This document shows positions 25,681 to 35,300 of a DNA stretch of 64,000 nucleotides, one piece after another (the first letter of the stretch is position 1; every line of letters begins with the position of its first letter). Below the pieces are notes generated by a model. The model did not search any database. It was not told the origin of the DNA and saw only the letters and a program-made list of their open reading frames with translations. The position numbers were made by a program, and so were the translations under genes. Source of the DNA: Pseudomonas sp. Bc-h (GTDB lineage: Bacteria > Pseudomonadota > Gammaproteobacteria > Pseudomonadales > Pseudomonadaceae); NCBI RefSeq assembly GCF_002080045.1, contig NZ_MUIN01000017.1:186001-250000 (forward strand), in the 5' to 3' direction.

Positions 25681-27080
25681 TTGTGTTGCGTCTTTTCTCG
25701 CTGGCGCTGTGCGCATCTGCTGTGTTGCAAGTTCAGGCTGCTCAACCACCGGTTTCCAGATCGGTCAGTGCTTCGAACTACTCGCTGGATCTGATGACCC
25801 TGTATCGGGAGTCGCGCCTTGAAGACCCGCGCGTTCTGGCTGCTTATGCCCGCGCCCGTTCGGCAGCGGAGAAGGAGCGCGAAGCACTGGGTGGCCTGTT
25901 GCCGCAAGTGACGGCCAACGCGACCACGAACCGAATCCTGCGCAGGGATGAGGCATCTCGCGAAGCCTACAACAACAAAAGCTACTCGCTGAACCTGACC
26001 CAGTACCTCTATAACAAGCAGGCGTGGGAGCACTATCAGCAGTCCAAAAGCCTGACTCAGCAAAAAAGCGCGCAATCTGATGATGCGCAAGCAGAGGCAA
26101 CGGTTGATCTGGCACAGCGCTATTTCGTAGCCCTCGCCGCTGACGATGAGTTGGAGTTGGTCATGGCCGAACGCCGTGCAACCCAGAAGAACCTCGATCG
26201 GGTCAATGCGATGTTTGAAAAGAAGCTCGCCATGATCACTGACGTGCTGGACCTCAAGGCACGAGTTGATTCACTTGCAGCGCAAGAGGTCGATGCGCGC
26301 AATCAGGTCATGATCAGCCGGGAAGCACTGTCGGAAATTGTCGGGCGGCCCATCAAAGAGCGCTTGAGCCGCATTCGTAACGATGTCGCGCTGCAGGCCC
26401 CCTCGCAACCGCTGCAGAACTGGATCGCCGAAGCGATCGACAGTAACCCGCTGCTCAAAGCCCATCAAAGTGGTCTGGAGGCGGCCAATGCTGCGGTGAG
26501 AGAGGGGAAGGGTGGCCATTATCCGTCACTGACCTTCAGTCTCGGTGCTCAGCAGAGCGACGTCGGCTACGACAATACCCAGACCCCTCGCAGCGATAGC
26601 TATGTGGCAACGTTCGGCGTGCAAGTGCCGATATATAGCGGCGGCTCCACTTCTGCTCGGGTACGGGGGCTCTATGACGAGCAACTGGCGGCCGAGCAAG
26701 AGGTTGAGGGTGTCCGTCGGCAGGTGGTGAAAGAAACCACCAACTCCTATCTGACGGCGCAGTCGAGCGTTGAGAAAATCCGGGCTAACCAGAACGCCTT
26801 GTCTTCCGCCAAGCAATCCAGCGTCGCGGCGCAGAAGGCGTTCACCTATGGCGTAGTCAACGCTGTCGACGTGCTGACTGCAGTGCAGAACGAGTTCAAG
26901 GCTCGTCGGGACCTGCTCAAGTCGCAATACGACTTCATTACCAATCTGTTCATTTTGAATCGTTGGGCCGGCAAGTTGTCCGAGGACAGCGTTGATAGCG
27001 TCAATGTCTGGCTGGGTGGTAACGAGTCGGACGCGGTTGAGGATCTGAAGCTTTCCAGCGCAAGCCCTTCCGCTCGTTGA
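25677..27080 (+). CDS. TolC-family outer-membrane channel of the type I secretion system
   Basis: A 467-residue outer-membrane efflux protein (AprF type). Residues 1-21 are a signal peptide (MIVLRLFSLALCASAVLQVQ, cleavage near AQA-AQ). The rest shows the two structural repeats of TolC, each with long helices and short beta strands: SLDLMTLYRESRLEDPRVLA at the start, KSYSLNLTQYLYNKQAWEHY for the first barrel strand pair, and SYVATFGVQVPIYSGGSTSA for the second. The start ATGA overlaps the stop of the HlyD gene, so the three exporter proteins are translated together. The channel presumably serves the DUF4214/RTX protein encoded opposite. Confidence 0.93.
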   Translation: MIVLRLFSLALCASAVLQVQAAQPPVSRSVSASNYSLDLMTLYRESRLEDPRVLAAYARARSAAEKEREALGGLLPQVTANATTNRILRRDEASREAYNNKSYSLNLTQYLYNKQAWEHYQQSKSLTQQKSAQSDDAQAEATVDLAQRYFVALAADDELELVMAERRATQKNLDRVNAMFEKKLAMITDVLDLKARVDSLAAQEVDARNQVMISREALSEIVGRPIKERLSRIRNDVALQAPSQPLQNWIAEAIDSNPLLKAHQSGLEAANAAVREGKGGHYPSLTFSLGAQQSDVGYDNTQTPRSDSYVATFGVQVPIYSGGSTSARVRGLYDEQLAAEQEVEGVRRQVVKETTNSYLTAQSSVEKIRANQNALSSAKQSSVAAQKAFTYGVVNAVDVLTAVQNEFKARRDLLKSQYDFITNLFILNRWAGKLSEDSVDSVNVWLGGNESDAVEDLKLSSASPSAR

Positions 27081-27258
27081 TTGAAGCGGCTTCGCGCTCA
27101 TTGGCTGTACAACCGCTCCTCGCCAGTGGGTGTCTGTTGCCGATTTGGCAATGTGACCGGTTATACTCCACCGGCTCGCATTTTTGCGTCTAGTTCGACA
27201 TACATGGATTAAACAGGGCTCATATGGCCCTGTCAGGACCTCAAGGTAGATAACTCTC

Positions 27259-28335
27259 GTGAAGATCTTAGTAACAGGCGGCGCTGGCTTTATCGGCTCG
27301 GCGGTCATTCGTCACATTATTTCCTGCACCACTGACTCGGTCGTCAACGTCGACAAGCTCACTTATGCGGGCAACCTGGAGTCCTTGCAGTCTGTCGATC
27401 AGGATGCGCGATACGCTTTCGAGCACGTCGACATCTGTGACCGCCAGGCACTGGATCGTGTATTCCGTGAGCACCAGCCCGATGCGGTAATGCATCTGGC
27501 GGCTGAATCCCATGTTGACCGCTCTATCAGCGGTCCATCGGAGTTCATCCAGACGAATATTATTGGTACCTATGAGTTGCTCGAAGCAGCACGTGGGTAC
27601 TGGACTGCACTGGAAGAGCCACGCAAGTCGGCATTTCGCTTCCATCACATTTCGACCGACGAAGTGTATGGCGACCTCGAAGGGCCGGAAGACCTCTTCA
27701 CCGAAACCACCCCATACCAGCCGAGCTCTCCTTATTCAGCGAGCAAGGCGAGCTCCGACCACCTGGTTCGCGCCTGGGCCCGTACCTTTGGCCTGCCGAC
27801 GCTGGTCACGAACTGCTCGAACAATTACGGCCCGTTCCATTTCCCCGAAAAACTGATTCCGCTGGTCATTCTTAATGCCCTTGAAGGCAAGCCGCTGCCG
27901 ATTTATGGCAAAGGGGATCAGATCCGCGACTGGTTGTTCGTTGAAGATCACGCCCGGGCCCTGTACAAGGTTGTGACCGAAGGCGAGATTGGCGAGACCT
28001 ACAATATCGGCGGGCACAACGAGAAGCAGAACATTGAAGTCGTGCGTACCGTTTGCGCGTTGCTTGATGAACTGCGTCCTGATTCGGCATTCCGCCCTCA
28101 TGTGGACCTGCTGACCTACGTCAAGGATCGTCCGGGACATGACCTGCGTTACGCGATTGACGCCAGCAAGATCCAGCGCGAGCTCGGCTGGGTGCCAGAG
28201 GAAACATTTGAATCCGGCATCCGCAAAACCGTGCAGTGGTACCTCGACAACCCTGAATGGGTAGCTCACGTGAAGAGCGGCAGCTATCAGCAGTGGATCG
28301 ACAATAACTACACCGCGCGCGCTGACAAGGCATGA
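27259..28335 (+). CDS. rfbB: dTDP-glucose 4,6-dehydratase
   Basis: A 358-residue enzyme (RmlB) catalysing the second step of dTDP-L-rhamnose synthesis, the removal of water from dTDP-glucose to give the 4-keto-6-deoxy sugar. ILVTGGAGFIGSAVIRHII is the NAD-binding motif. MHLAAESHVDRSISGPSEFI, FHHISTDEVYGDLEG with the catalytic Asp-Glu pair, and SPYSASKASSDHLVRAW with YxxxK are diagnostic, as is NNYGPFHFPEKLIPL. It starts with GTG, preceded by AAGG about 11 bases away. Its stop overlaps the start of rfbD. The 180 bases upstream of it must carry the promoter of the rfbBDA-glycosyltransferase operon. Confidence 0.95.
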   Translation: MKILVTGGAGFIGSAVIRHIISCTTDSVVNVDKLTYAGNLESLQSVDQDARYAFEHVDICDRQALDRVFREHQPDAVMHLAAESHVDRSISGPSEFIQTNIIGTYELLEAARGYWTALEEPRKSAFRFHHISTDEVYGDLEGPEDLFTETTPYQPSSPYSASKASSDHLVRAWARTFGLPTLVTNCSNNYGPFHFPEKLIPLVILNALEGKPLPIYGKGDQIRDWLFVEDHARALYKVVTEGEIGETYNIGGHNEKQNIEVVRTVCALLDELRPDSAFRPHVDLLTYVKDRPGHDLRYAIDASKIQRELGWVPEETFESGIRKTVQWYLDNPEWVAHVKSGSYQQWIDNNYTARADKA

Positions 28336-29237
28336 AGATTCTTCTGCTAGGTAAAAACGGTCAGGTTGGCTGGGAGCTGCAGCGCGCCTTGAGCGTGTTG
28401 GGTGAGGTGGTCGCACTCGATCGCCACCCGGCGCCCACGGCTTATGGCACGCTTGCCGGGGATCTGTCTGACCTTGACGGGTTGCGCGACACGATCCGTC
28501 GTGTCGCCCCGGATGTCATCGTCAATGCCGCGGCCTACACCGCAGTCGACAAGGCTGAAACCGAGCGAGAGATGGCTCATAAGGTCAACGCTCTGGCCAG
28601 CCAGGTTATGGCTGAAGAGGCGAAGCGATTGAATGCGTGGCTGGTGCACTACTCCACCGATTACGTTTTCGACGGCAGTGGCAGTGATGCATGGGTTGAA
28701 TCTGCCAGCGTTGCGCCGGTGAACTACTATGGCGCAACCAAGCTGGAAGGCGAGCAACTGATTGTGGCTTCTGGCTGCAAGCACCTTATCTTTCGCACCA
28801 GTTGGGTCTACGCGGCGCGAGGCAACAACTTCGCCAAGACCATGCTCAAGCTGGCCAGAGATCGTGCGTCGCTCAACGTCATTGCGGATCAGATCGGCGT
28901 TCCCACGGGAGCTGACCTTTTGGCTGACGTCGCGGTTGCCGCGCTGCAGAAATCGCTGCTCGACCCACAATTGGCTGGTATTTACCACTTGGCCCCTGCC
29001 GGCGAAACGTCCTGGCATGCGTACGCCAGGTATGTGATCGATTTCGCGCGGGCAAATGGCGAGACACTCGCTGTCGAGACGATCAGCCCAATACCCACGA
29101 CCGACTATCCGACCCCGGCCAAGCGGCCTCTGAATTCGCGTCTGAACACTCAAAAGCTGCGTGATACTTTTTCCCTGCACTTGCCGGATTGGCAAAGTGG
29201 CGTAACCCGAATGCTTATGGAAGTTTTAAACAAATGA
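28332..29237 (+). CDS. rfbD: dTDP-4-dehydrorhamnose reductase
   Basis: A 301-residue enzyme (RmlD) performing the final NAD(P)H-dependent reduction to dTDP-L-rhamnose. The N-terminus ILLLGKNGQVGWELQRAL is the characteristic GxxGQxG nucleotide-binding motif. VNAAAYTAVDKAETE, VHYSTDYVFDGSG with the catalytic Thr, and PVNYYGATKLEGEQ with YxxxK follow, as does FRTSWVYAARGNNFAKTML. The gene overlaps both neighbours by four bases (ATGA), as in tightly coupled rml operons. It uses the product of RmlC, whose gene lies separately at about 39 kb on the other strand. Confidence 0.95.
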   Translation: MKILLLGKNGQVGWELQRALSVLGEVVALDRHPAPTAYGTLAGDLSDLDGLRDTIRRVAPDVIVNAAAYTAVDKAETEREMAHKVNALASQVMAEEAKRLNAWLVHYSTDYVFDGSGSDAWVESASVAPVNYYGATKLEGEQLIVASGCKHLIFRTSWVYAARGNNFAKTMLKLARDRASLNVIADQIGVPTGADLLADVAVAALQKSLLDPQLAGIYHLAPAGETSWHAYARYVIDFARANGETLAVETISPIPTTDYPTPAKRPLNSRLNTQKLRDTFSLHLPDWQSGVTRMLMEVLNK

Positions 29238-30124
29238 ACACGACAAATCGCAAGGGAATCATTCTGGCCGGCGGTTCGGGGACGCGTTTGCACCCGCTGA
29301 CGCTGGGCGTCTCCAAGCAGATGCTGCCGATCTACGACAAGCCGATGATTTTCTATCCGCTGTCCGTGCTCATGCTCGCCGGGATGCGCGAAATCCTGAT
29401 CATCTCTACTCCAGAGGATCTGCCAGCGTTTCGCAAGTTGCTGGGCGATGGCAGTCAGTACGGTGTCAACCTCACCTATGCCGAGCAGCCGAGCCCTGAC
29501 GGTCTGGCTCAGGCGTTCATCATTGGCGAGGAGTTCATCGGTACGGACCCTTGCTGCCTGATTCTGGGCGATAACATTTTTTACGGACAGCATTTCTCCG
29601 AGAACCTGCGCTCCGCCACCGAGCAGGCTCACGGTGCAACAGTCTTCGGTTATCACGTCGCAGACCCTGAGCGCTTCGGCGTCGTGGAGTTCGATGAAAC
29701 AGGCCGCGCCCTGAGTATCGAGGAAAAGCCAGCTGCTCCGAAATCCAGCTATGCGGTGACCGGCCTTTATTTCTACGACAATCAAGTCGTCGAAATTGCC
29801 AAAAACATCAAGCCGTCCGAACGCGGCGAACTGGAGATCACGGACGTCAACCGTGCCTATCTCGAACAGAAATCCCTGACCGTAGAAATGCTTGGTCGCG
29901 GTTTTGCCTGGCTCGACACCGGTACGCACGAATCGCTGCTCGAGGCGAGCCACTTCGTGCACACCATCGAACAGCGCCAGGGTTGGAAAGTAGCTTGTCT
30001 TGAAGAGATCGCCTACACCAATGGGTGGATCACCAGCGAGCAGGTCGCATCGCAAGCTGAAAAGCTCAAGAAAACAGGGTATGGCCAGTATCTCCAACGG
30101 CTTCTGGAGCCGGGCAATATCTGA
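29234..30124 (+). CDS. rfbA: Glucose-1-phosphate thymidylyltransferase
   Basis: A 296-residue enzyme (RmlA) that starts the dTDP-L-rhamnose pathway by making dTDP-glucose from dTTP and glucose-1-phosphate. GIILAGGSGTRLHPLTLGVS is the nucleotide-binding signature, followed by SKQMLPIYDKPMIFYPLSVL. LILGDNIFYGQHF, SIEEKPAAPKS and FAWLDTGTHESLLEASHFV supply the catalytic and sugar-binding residues. The ATG at 29234 overlaps the rfbD stop and gives the normal family length; a further upstream in-frame ATG lies within rfbD and is not needed. The enzyme is feedback-inhibited by dTDP-L-rhamnose in other bacteria. Confidence 0.96.
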   Translation: MNTTNRKGIILAGGSGTRLHPLTLGVSKQMLPIYDKPMIFYPLSVLMLAGMREILIISTPEDLPAFRKLLGDGSQYGVNLTYAEQPSPDGLAQAFIIGEEFIGTDPCCLILGDNIFYGQHFSENLRSATEQAHGATVFGYHVADPERFGVVEFDETGRALSIEEKPAAPKSSYAVTGLYFYDNQVVEIAKNIKPSERGELEITDVNRAYLEQKSLTVEMLGRGFAWLDTGTHESLLEASHFVHTIEQRQGWKVACLEEIAYTNGWITSEQVASQAEKLKKTGYGQYLQRLLEPGNI

Positions 30125-30128
30125 GGTC

Positions 30129-31073
30129 ATGCGCGCTCACGAGCCTGAGGCTACGGCGCCCTCAGGGCTCCCTCGGGTCGCCGTGCTGCTGGCGGCCTAT
30201 GAAGGCATGTCATGGATAGAGGAGCAACTGGCCTCTATCCTCGCGCAAACCGGTGTGAGAGTGACCATCTATATCAGTGTCGATCCGTCGAGTGACGGCA
30301 CTGAGGCTTGGTGCGCCGACTACGCATTAACTCACTCTCAAGTCGTGCTGCTTCCCTCTTCGGGACCATTCAGAGGCGCCTCGCGTAACTTCTTTCGCCT
30401 CATTCGAGATGTAGAGTTCTCTGAGTACGACTATGTGGCGTTCTCTGATCAGGACGACATCTGGTATTGCGATAAGCTCGTACGCGCCGTATCCACGCTG
30501 CATACCGCCAGAGTCGATGGTTATTCCAGCAACGTCAGGGCTATTTGGCCGGACGGTCGGCGTATTCTTGTAGACAAGGCGCAGCCGCAGGTGGAGTGGG
30601 ACTTCCTTTTCGAGGCGGCAGGCCCAGGATGTACCTACGTATTGACTCAGCGTTTGGCCTGCGCATTTAAACATCTGATCTCGCGCGCCTGGACAGACGT
30701 TCAGTCGATCGATCTGCACGACTGGTTTTGCTATGCGTTTGCGCGAAGTCAGGGTTTCAAATGGTTTATCGATCCCTTACCGGGAATGGATTATCGACAG
30801 CACGCCAGCAACCAGGTCGGGGTCAACTCAGGCTTTCGCTCCGCCATTGCCAGATGGCGGAAAATAGCGGATGGATGGTGGTTCCGACAGATTTGTCTGA
30901 CCGCGATGATTCTGAAAGTCAGCAATCCATACACGGGCGGAGCGAGCGCAGCTGCCGCTGCTCTGTCCACCGTAAGAGTGGCGCGCGATGTCAGGAAGTG
31001 CCGGCGTCGGCCACGGGACAGGGTGGTACTGCTAGTTGTCTGTCTACTACAGACCGTCGCGGGTCGTCGATAG
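30129..31073 (+). CDS. GT2 glycosyltransferase, probable L-rhamnosyltransferase
   Basis: A 314-residue inverting GT-A enzyme. VAVLLAAYEGMSWIEEQLAS opens the GT2 domain, VTIYISVDPSSDGTEAW is the nucleotide-binding region, and YDYVAFSDQDDIWYCDKL contains the SDQDD(I/V)W metal-site motif typical of rhamnosyltransferases such as RfbF/RfbN relatives. DLHDWFCYAFARSQGF and DYRQHASNQVGVNSGF are also characteristic. It begins four bases after rfbA and clearly belongs to the rml operon, which supports dTDP-L-rhamnose as donor. The start codon is set by the neighbour; GAGG lies close upstream. It ends convergent with the methyltransferase gene, with an inverted repeat between them. Confidence 0.85.
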   Translation: MRAHEPEATAPSGLPRVAVLLAAYEGMSWIEEQLASILAQTGVRVTIYISVDPSSDGTEAWCADYALTHSQVVLLPSSGPFRGASRNFFRLIRDVEFSEYDYVAFSDQDDIWYCDKLVRAVSTLHTARVDGYSSNVRAIWPDGRRILVDKAQPQVEWDFLFEAAGPGCTYVLTQRLACAFKHLISRAWTDVQSIDLHDWFCYAFARSQGFKWFIDPLPGMDYRQHASNQVGVNSGFRSAIARWRKIADGWWFRQICLTAMILKVSNPYTGGASAAAAALSTVRVARDVRKCRRRPRDRVVLLVVCLLQTVAGRR

Positions 31074-31093
31074 ATTGCAAGGGCTGCTGTTCT

Positions 31094-31131
31094 GGCAGTC
31101 ATCGGAGTGTTTGGTGACCCCGATGACTGTC
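31094..31131. terminator. Inverted repeat between convergent genes, possible terminator
   Basis: CAGTCATCGG (31096-31105) is complementary to CCGATGACTG (31120-31129), with partial pairing extending outward. It lies in the 68-base gap between the convergent rhamnosyltransferase and methyltransferase genes. No T-run follows on either strand, so it is a weak or factor-assisted terminator at best. Confidence 0.4.
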
Positions 31132-31141
31132 GTGGCGGTGG

Positions 31142-32011
31142 TTATCGCAGTTTGGGCTTCAAGAACACCAGACGCTGGTACTGGTCCTGAAGAAAGTGCT
31201 CAGTGCCAACCACTTCCCACTCATGCCAGTTTTCAGTGATGTAAGCGAGAGTAATAGAGGTGTCACCGTAGGTGATTTCTCCGTTAACCGTTGCCGGGGA
31301 ACCTTCGCCATGGGGCGTGAAGGCAAACCCTTTTGTATCGTGATCGGAAAGCATCACCGACTTGACGACTTTGTCATTCTGGGACGATGGGTGCACTTCC
31401 CAATATGATCGAGGGCGCACGGTAATAACCAGTAGCCCGTCATCGGCAATGTGTTTGCGGCATGCAGTGACTGCCGCAAGTGCCGCTCGCTCCGAAAGAT
31501 GAGTGAAAACAGAGTAAGAATAAATAAAGTCGAACGTGACACCCGGGAAGGGAAGTGTTTCCGGCAAATAATCAGAAAGCGCGAGGTTTGCCGTGATGCC
31601 ACTTTCCCTGCATATTTCCAGCGACTTGTCCCATGGGTCACATCCGTAGATATTTTCTGGGGCGGTGAACTTATAAAGCAGCCGGAGAAGTCGGCCCCAC
31701 CCGCATCCAAAATCCAGAACTTTGGTATTGTCTAGCGAGCGCCCCGAATATCGGTTTATGCCGCACTCCAGCGTTCGCATGAACGCACAACTTTGCAGCA
31801 GCAGATCGTAACCCGATGAGCCATTCCAGTTTTTTTGTATCTGGTCAGGGGCCATGGTTGGTAATAGTGATCTGACTTCAGGGAAGTTTTCGGGGATGTT
31901 TAGCATCAGGTCCCCAATGACATCAATTGGGAGACTCCTCAGCTGCAGGAAAAAGGATTCTTTATTGTTTGAATGAGAAGCAAGCGATTTGTAAACGTCA
32001 AGACGGTCCAT
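31142..32011 (-). CDS. Class I SAM-dependent methyltransferase
   Basis: A 289-residue methyltransferase. After a helical N-terminal part (residues 1-85), the Rossmann core begins with KVLDFGCGWGRLLRLLYKF (motif I, SAM binding), then IYGCDPWDKSLEICRE (motif II acidic residue) and FDFIYSYSVFTHLSERAALA, followed by HIADDGLLVITVRPRSYWEV. Its place at the end of the O-antigen export cluster suggests O-methylation of a sugar or chain end, but the acceptor is not visible in the sequence. AAGGTAG lies ahead of the ATG. It is separated from the upstream 1296-residue gene by about 360 gene-free bases with a hairpin, so it may have its own promoter. Confidence 0.8.
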   Translation of the reverse strand: MDRLDVYKSLASHSNNKESFFLQLRSLPIDVIGDLMLNIPENFPEVRSLLPTMAPDQIQKNWNGSSGYDLLLQSCAFMRTLECGINRYSGRSLDNTKVLDFGCGWGRLLRLLYKFTAPENIYGCDPWDKSLEICRESGITANLALSDYLPETLPFPGVTFDFIYSYSVFTHLSERAALAAVTACRKHIADDGLLVITVRPRSYWEVHPSSQNDKVVKSVMLSDHDTKGFAFTPHGEGSPATVNGEITYGDTSITLAYITENWHEWEVVGTEHFLQDQYQRLVFLKPKLR

Positions 32012-32370
32012 CGTGCTACCTTTTCAGAATCGTGAGACCCAGAGCGGGAAGCCGAATGTAGCTCAGAAAAAAGGAAATCAAAACCGAAAAATCAAGGCAG
32101 GGACGGTGATGCGCCGGATGCTGCCTGTCCTATGCATACCGCAAGCTGGGGGGGCGCGGCGATGTAGACGTTGCGAATATTGGCTGGAGGTGTCTGAACC
32201 GGCGGTTGGCAGCCTTGGGACCAGTGGTTGGAGTGATTGATGGTTGGCCCGGTCGGCTCAACGCTGTGTGCAGCAGCTCAGGCGGCGATGCCGGTTGGAA
32301 GGGTCGCTGAGGTGGGCGATTGCGGCCCAGCGTGGAGAAGGGCGGCCTTTTCAGGTCCGCCCTCATTCAT
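32012..32370. other. Gene-free interval between the fusion gene and the methyltransferase gene
   Basis: About 360 bases on the minus-strand path between two genes of the same direction. It holds a hairpin next to the upstream gene's stop (32338-32363) and probably a promoter for the methyltransferase gene. The short open frames here show no recognisable protein. Confidence 0.4.
32338..32363 (-). terminator. Hairpin just after the 1296-residue gene
   Basis: GGGCGG (32340-32345) pairs with CCGCCC (32357-32362), with CC/GG extending the stem inside around a short loop. It sits eight bases beyond the stop codon on the minus strand. The downstream U-run is poor (CTTCTCC), so termination may be partial. 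Confidence 0.5.
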
Positions 32371-35300
32371 TCAGACTACACCGCGTCCGCAGTAATGATC
32401 ATCGAGTAATACGTGAGACAGTAACTCCAGTTCGTCAGACGAATGCTTCGAGAAGAACTCCGTCGCCAGTTCCTTACTGACTTGCGGCGAAGGCGCAAAA
32501 CTGCCAAGCAATGTATTGCGGATATTCAGCGCGTCTTTTGCAAATTGTAATACGCCGTTTTGCAGGTCATCCCTGAATGCATTACACGCCACTTCTGCAT
32601 CGGACAGCTCACGGTGATGCGCTTCTACATTGATTCCATCGGTAGACGTGTATTTCATGATCTGTGCACTGCTGGAGCTCAGCAGTTTTTCAACTTCAAA
32701 GCTTCGCAGGTACATTGTTGGCGCAGTCTGGTTGCGTTCTACGTTCTCCATCATGTAACCACGGATAACGACATCGTTATTCTTCGCGACGTCGATCGAG
32801 CGTACATCAGTCGCCAGATAGTAGCCGTCGATCGGCCGCTCGGTGAGTTTGCACAGATAGTTCTGAATCGTCGCTCCATAACCAACGTCGACCACTGAAG
32901 ACTTGCGCTCGCTCATCATTCCCATGGAGTTCAGGTAAACGACCAGCGCCTCGTGTTCCTCCCTGGCTTGGGCAAAGATGGCATCAGCCACCTTAGGCAG
33001 CAGGCTGTCAAGAATACCGAGGTTTTCGTGATGGACCTCGACCTGTGTGTCTTTTCCAACGCCTGTTTCTGCGGCGATCTGTTCCCAGGTCGTGTCGTTC
33101 AACTCCAGGCCGAAGCGCTCTACCAGAAAGTTCGCTGCGGTGTTGGCGTGATAGTCGCTTTTGGAAATAGTCAGGATGTCTTCCATGGTCTTGACCAGAG
33201 GAACACCACACGTACGTCGGGAGACGATCAGGTAATCGGCCTCAGGAGCATTCGAGAGCCCTTGGCTCCAGATGTCGTACACCGACTTCATCAGCTGGCC
33301 TTCGCGGGCAAGGAAATACAGTCGTTCAACACGATCGTTGGCGGCGCTGTCGATAAGCCATTGCGCCATGCTGGTCAGCAAGGGGCCGATCAGGCTGTAG
33401 CCGACGTTGTACGGTGTGGCGTGGAAGAGTGAGCCGGGATTGAGGTTCGGGTACGTGACTGCCGAAAAGTTCTTCGCGATCAACAGCCCCAGTGTCAGCT
33501 CCGCATTAAGGTCGTGGGCGAACTCGTATTTCTCGATGAAACGGCGCAGTCGTGGCATTCCACGGGCGAGTTCCACCGGGCGCAGCACGTGCATGCCGAC
33601 AATGCCCATGTCGCAAGGGATCTGGAAGTCGGAGCGCTCATTATCGCCCACCATGATCAACTCGTCCGGCCGGAGGCTGTGAGCGTTCAGAACGTGGGCA
33701 TAGAGCTCGCCCGAGTCCTTGCGCAGGCCTATCTCGTTGGAGAGATAGAACTCTGACCAGTCGCGAATGCCGTTGGCGTTCAATGCCTGGGTGATCAACT
33801 GTTTTGGAAGAAACATGTCCGAGACGAGTACCACGGGTTTGCCGGTTGCCTTCGCCTGCTCAAACAGTTCGGCTCCCCCGGCTCGTACGGACAGCGATTT
33901 GTATTCAGTCTGTTCTTCAAGCGTCCTGATGGTGGAGATATCTGCATCGGACAATTGGGTCAGTTGCTGAAACTTGGTGTAGATATCGCCCAGATCGACA
34001 TCTTTTTTCTTTTGTTGGCGTGCTTCGCCTTCAGCGACCACTCGGTACTCGGTATACATCTGCGCCAGAGGCTGAGGCAGGTTTGCCGAGACGATACGCT
34101 TTGTCGATTCGGCATCGATGAGCGGGCGGGACAGCAGCGTGTCGAAAATATCGAAAGCGATGTATTTGACGTTAGGATTGGCGAACTGGTCCAGCAGCGA
34201 TGTGAAGGGCCGGGCTGTGGATTGCTCCAGTCTCCAGGCTGACCAGCTCGGGGTTTCCGTGTCCAGGATGATCCCAGGCTGCAGGCCTTGTTTCTTGGCA
34301 GAAAGTACCAGCAAACGCTCCAGGCAATGAGCGAATGTTCCGTCGGTCTGACCACTTTCTCCCACAAAATCATTGATGGAGATGTTGGCGCTGAAGAGGG
34401 GTTGCAGGGCATCCCCTCTGGCCCAGAACATCGAGCCGGCCGGGAAGTCGAAATAACCCTGGGGGACAGGCGCTATACCCAGTCGGGCGCACCACGCTGT
34501 GCCCATGGCCTTGTTCGCCAGCCAGGTGTTGGCCTGCAGCGGGAGTGACTTGAAGTTCTGTGGATATACAACGCCGTGGCCAGTTGAAAGCAGCGTGAAT
34601 ATCTTGCGGATCGTGTCGGCACTGCCCAAAAGGTTGCGGGTGAGGTACTGCCGCCAGCCTTCGGTTGCGCCGCCGTTGTATAGAGACTTCTTGCTGTGCA
34701 GGTGCGCGATGAAGTCGTAGCCACGCAAGGCCTCGCCAAACGTGCAGAACATCGGAGCAATGTCGCGCCCGCGATTATCGACCACCTTGATGGTCAGCGA
34801 CTGGCAGTTTTGCAGATTGGAAAATGCATTGCGACAAGCCGTTTCGCCTTCCTCGTTCTTTACCGAGACATAGAGATCGTAGGCAAACGGCATGTTCTTG
34901 AGATGGTCGGCGAACTCAGCGGCCAGGTCGTGATAATACATGTGCAGATGAACCGCGATACGGCCTTCGACGGTATCGATTGCCCGGACGGTATCCAGCG
35001 CAATGAGCGAGGTGTCGGTAACGCCTATGTGTTGCGGACTGCCGTTTTTCCAGAACTCATAATGCGGGCTGCCGCGAAAGACCGCAGGCAGATTCCGGTA
35101 GCCCCAGTGCAGAATGGAGGTACGGTATCCAGGGGGAATCGCCCAGTAGAGTGGCTTGACCTGCTGGAGCACCCGCGCCCGCAGGCCCCCGGCTACCAGC
35201 GGACGCTGACCTTTAACGGCTCTCGAGACCAGGCGCAGAGGGGCGGTGACCTTCCAACTGGTCGACTGCTGGAACCCACGGACCGTCGTACCGAATTCGT

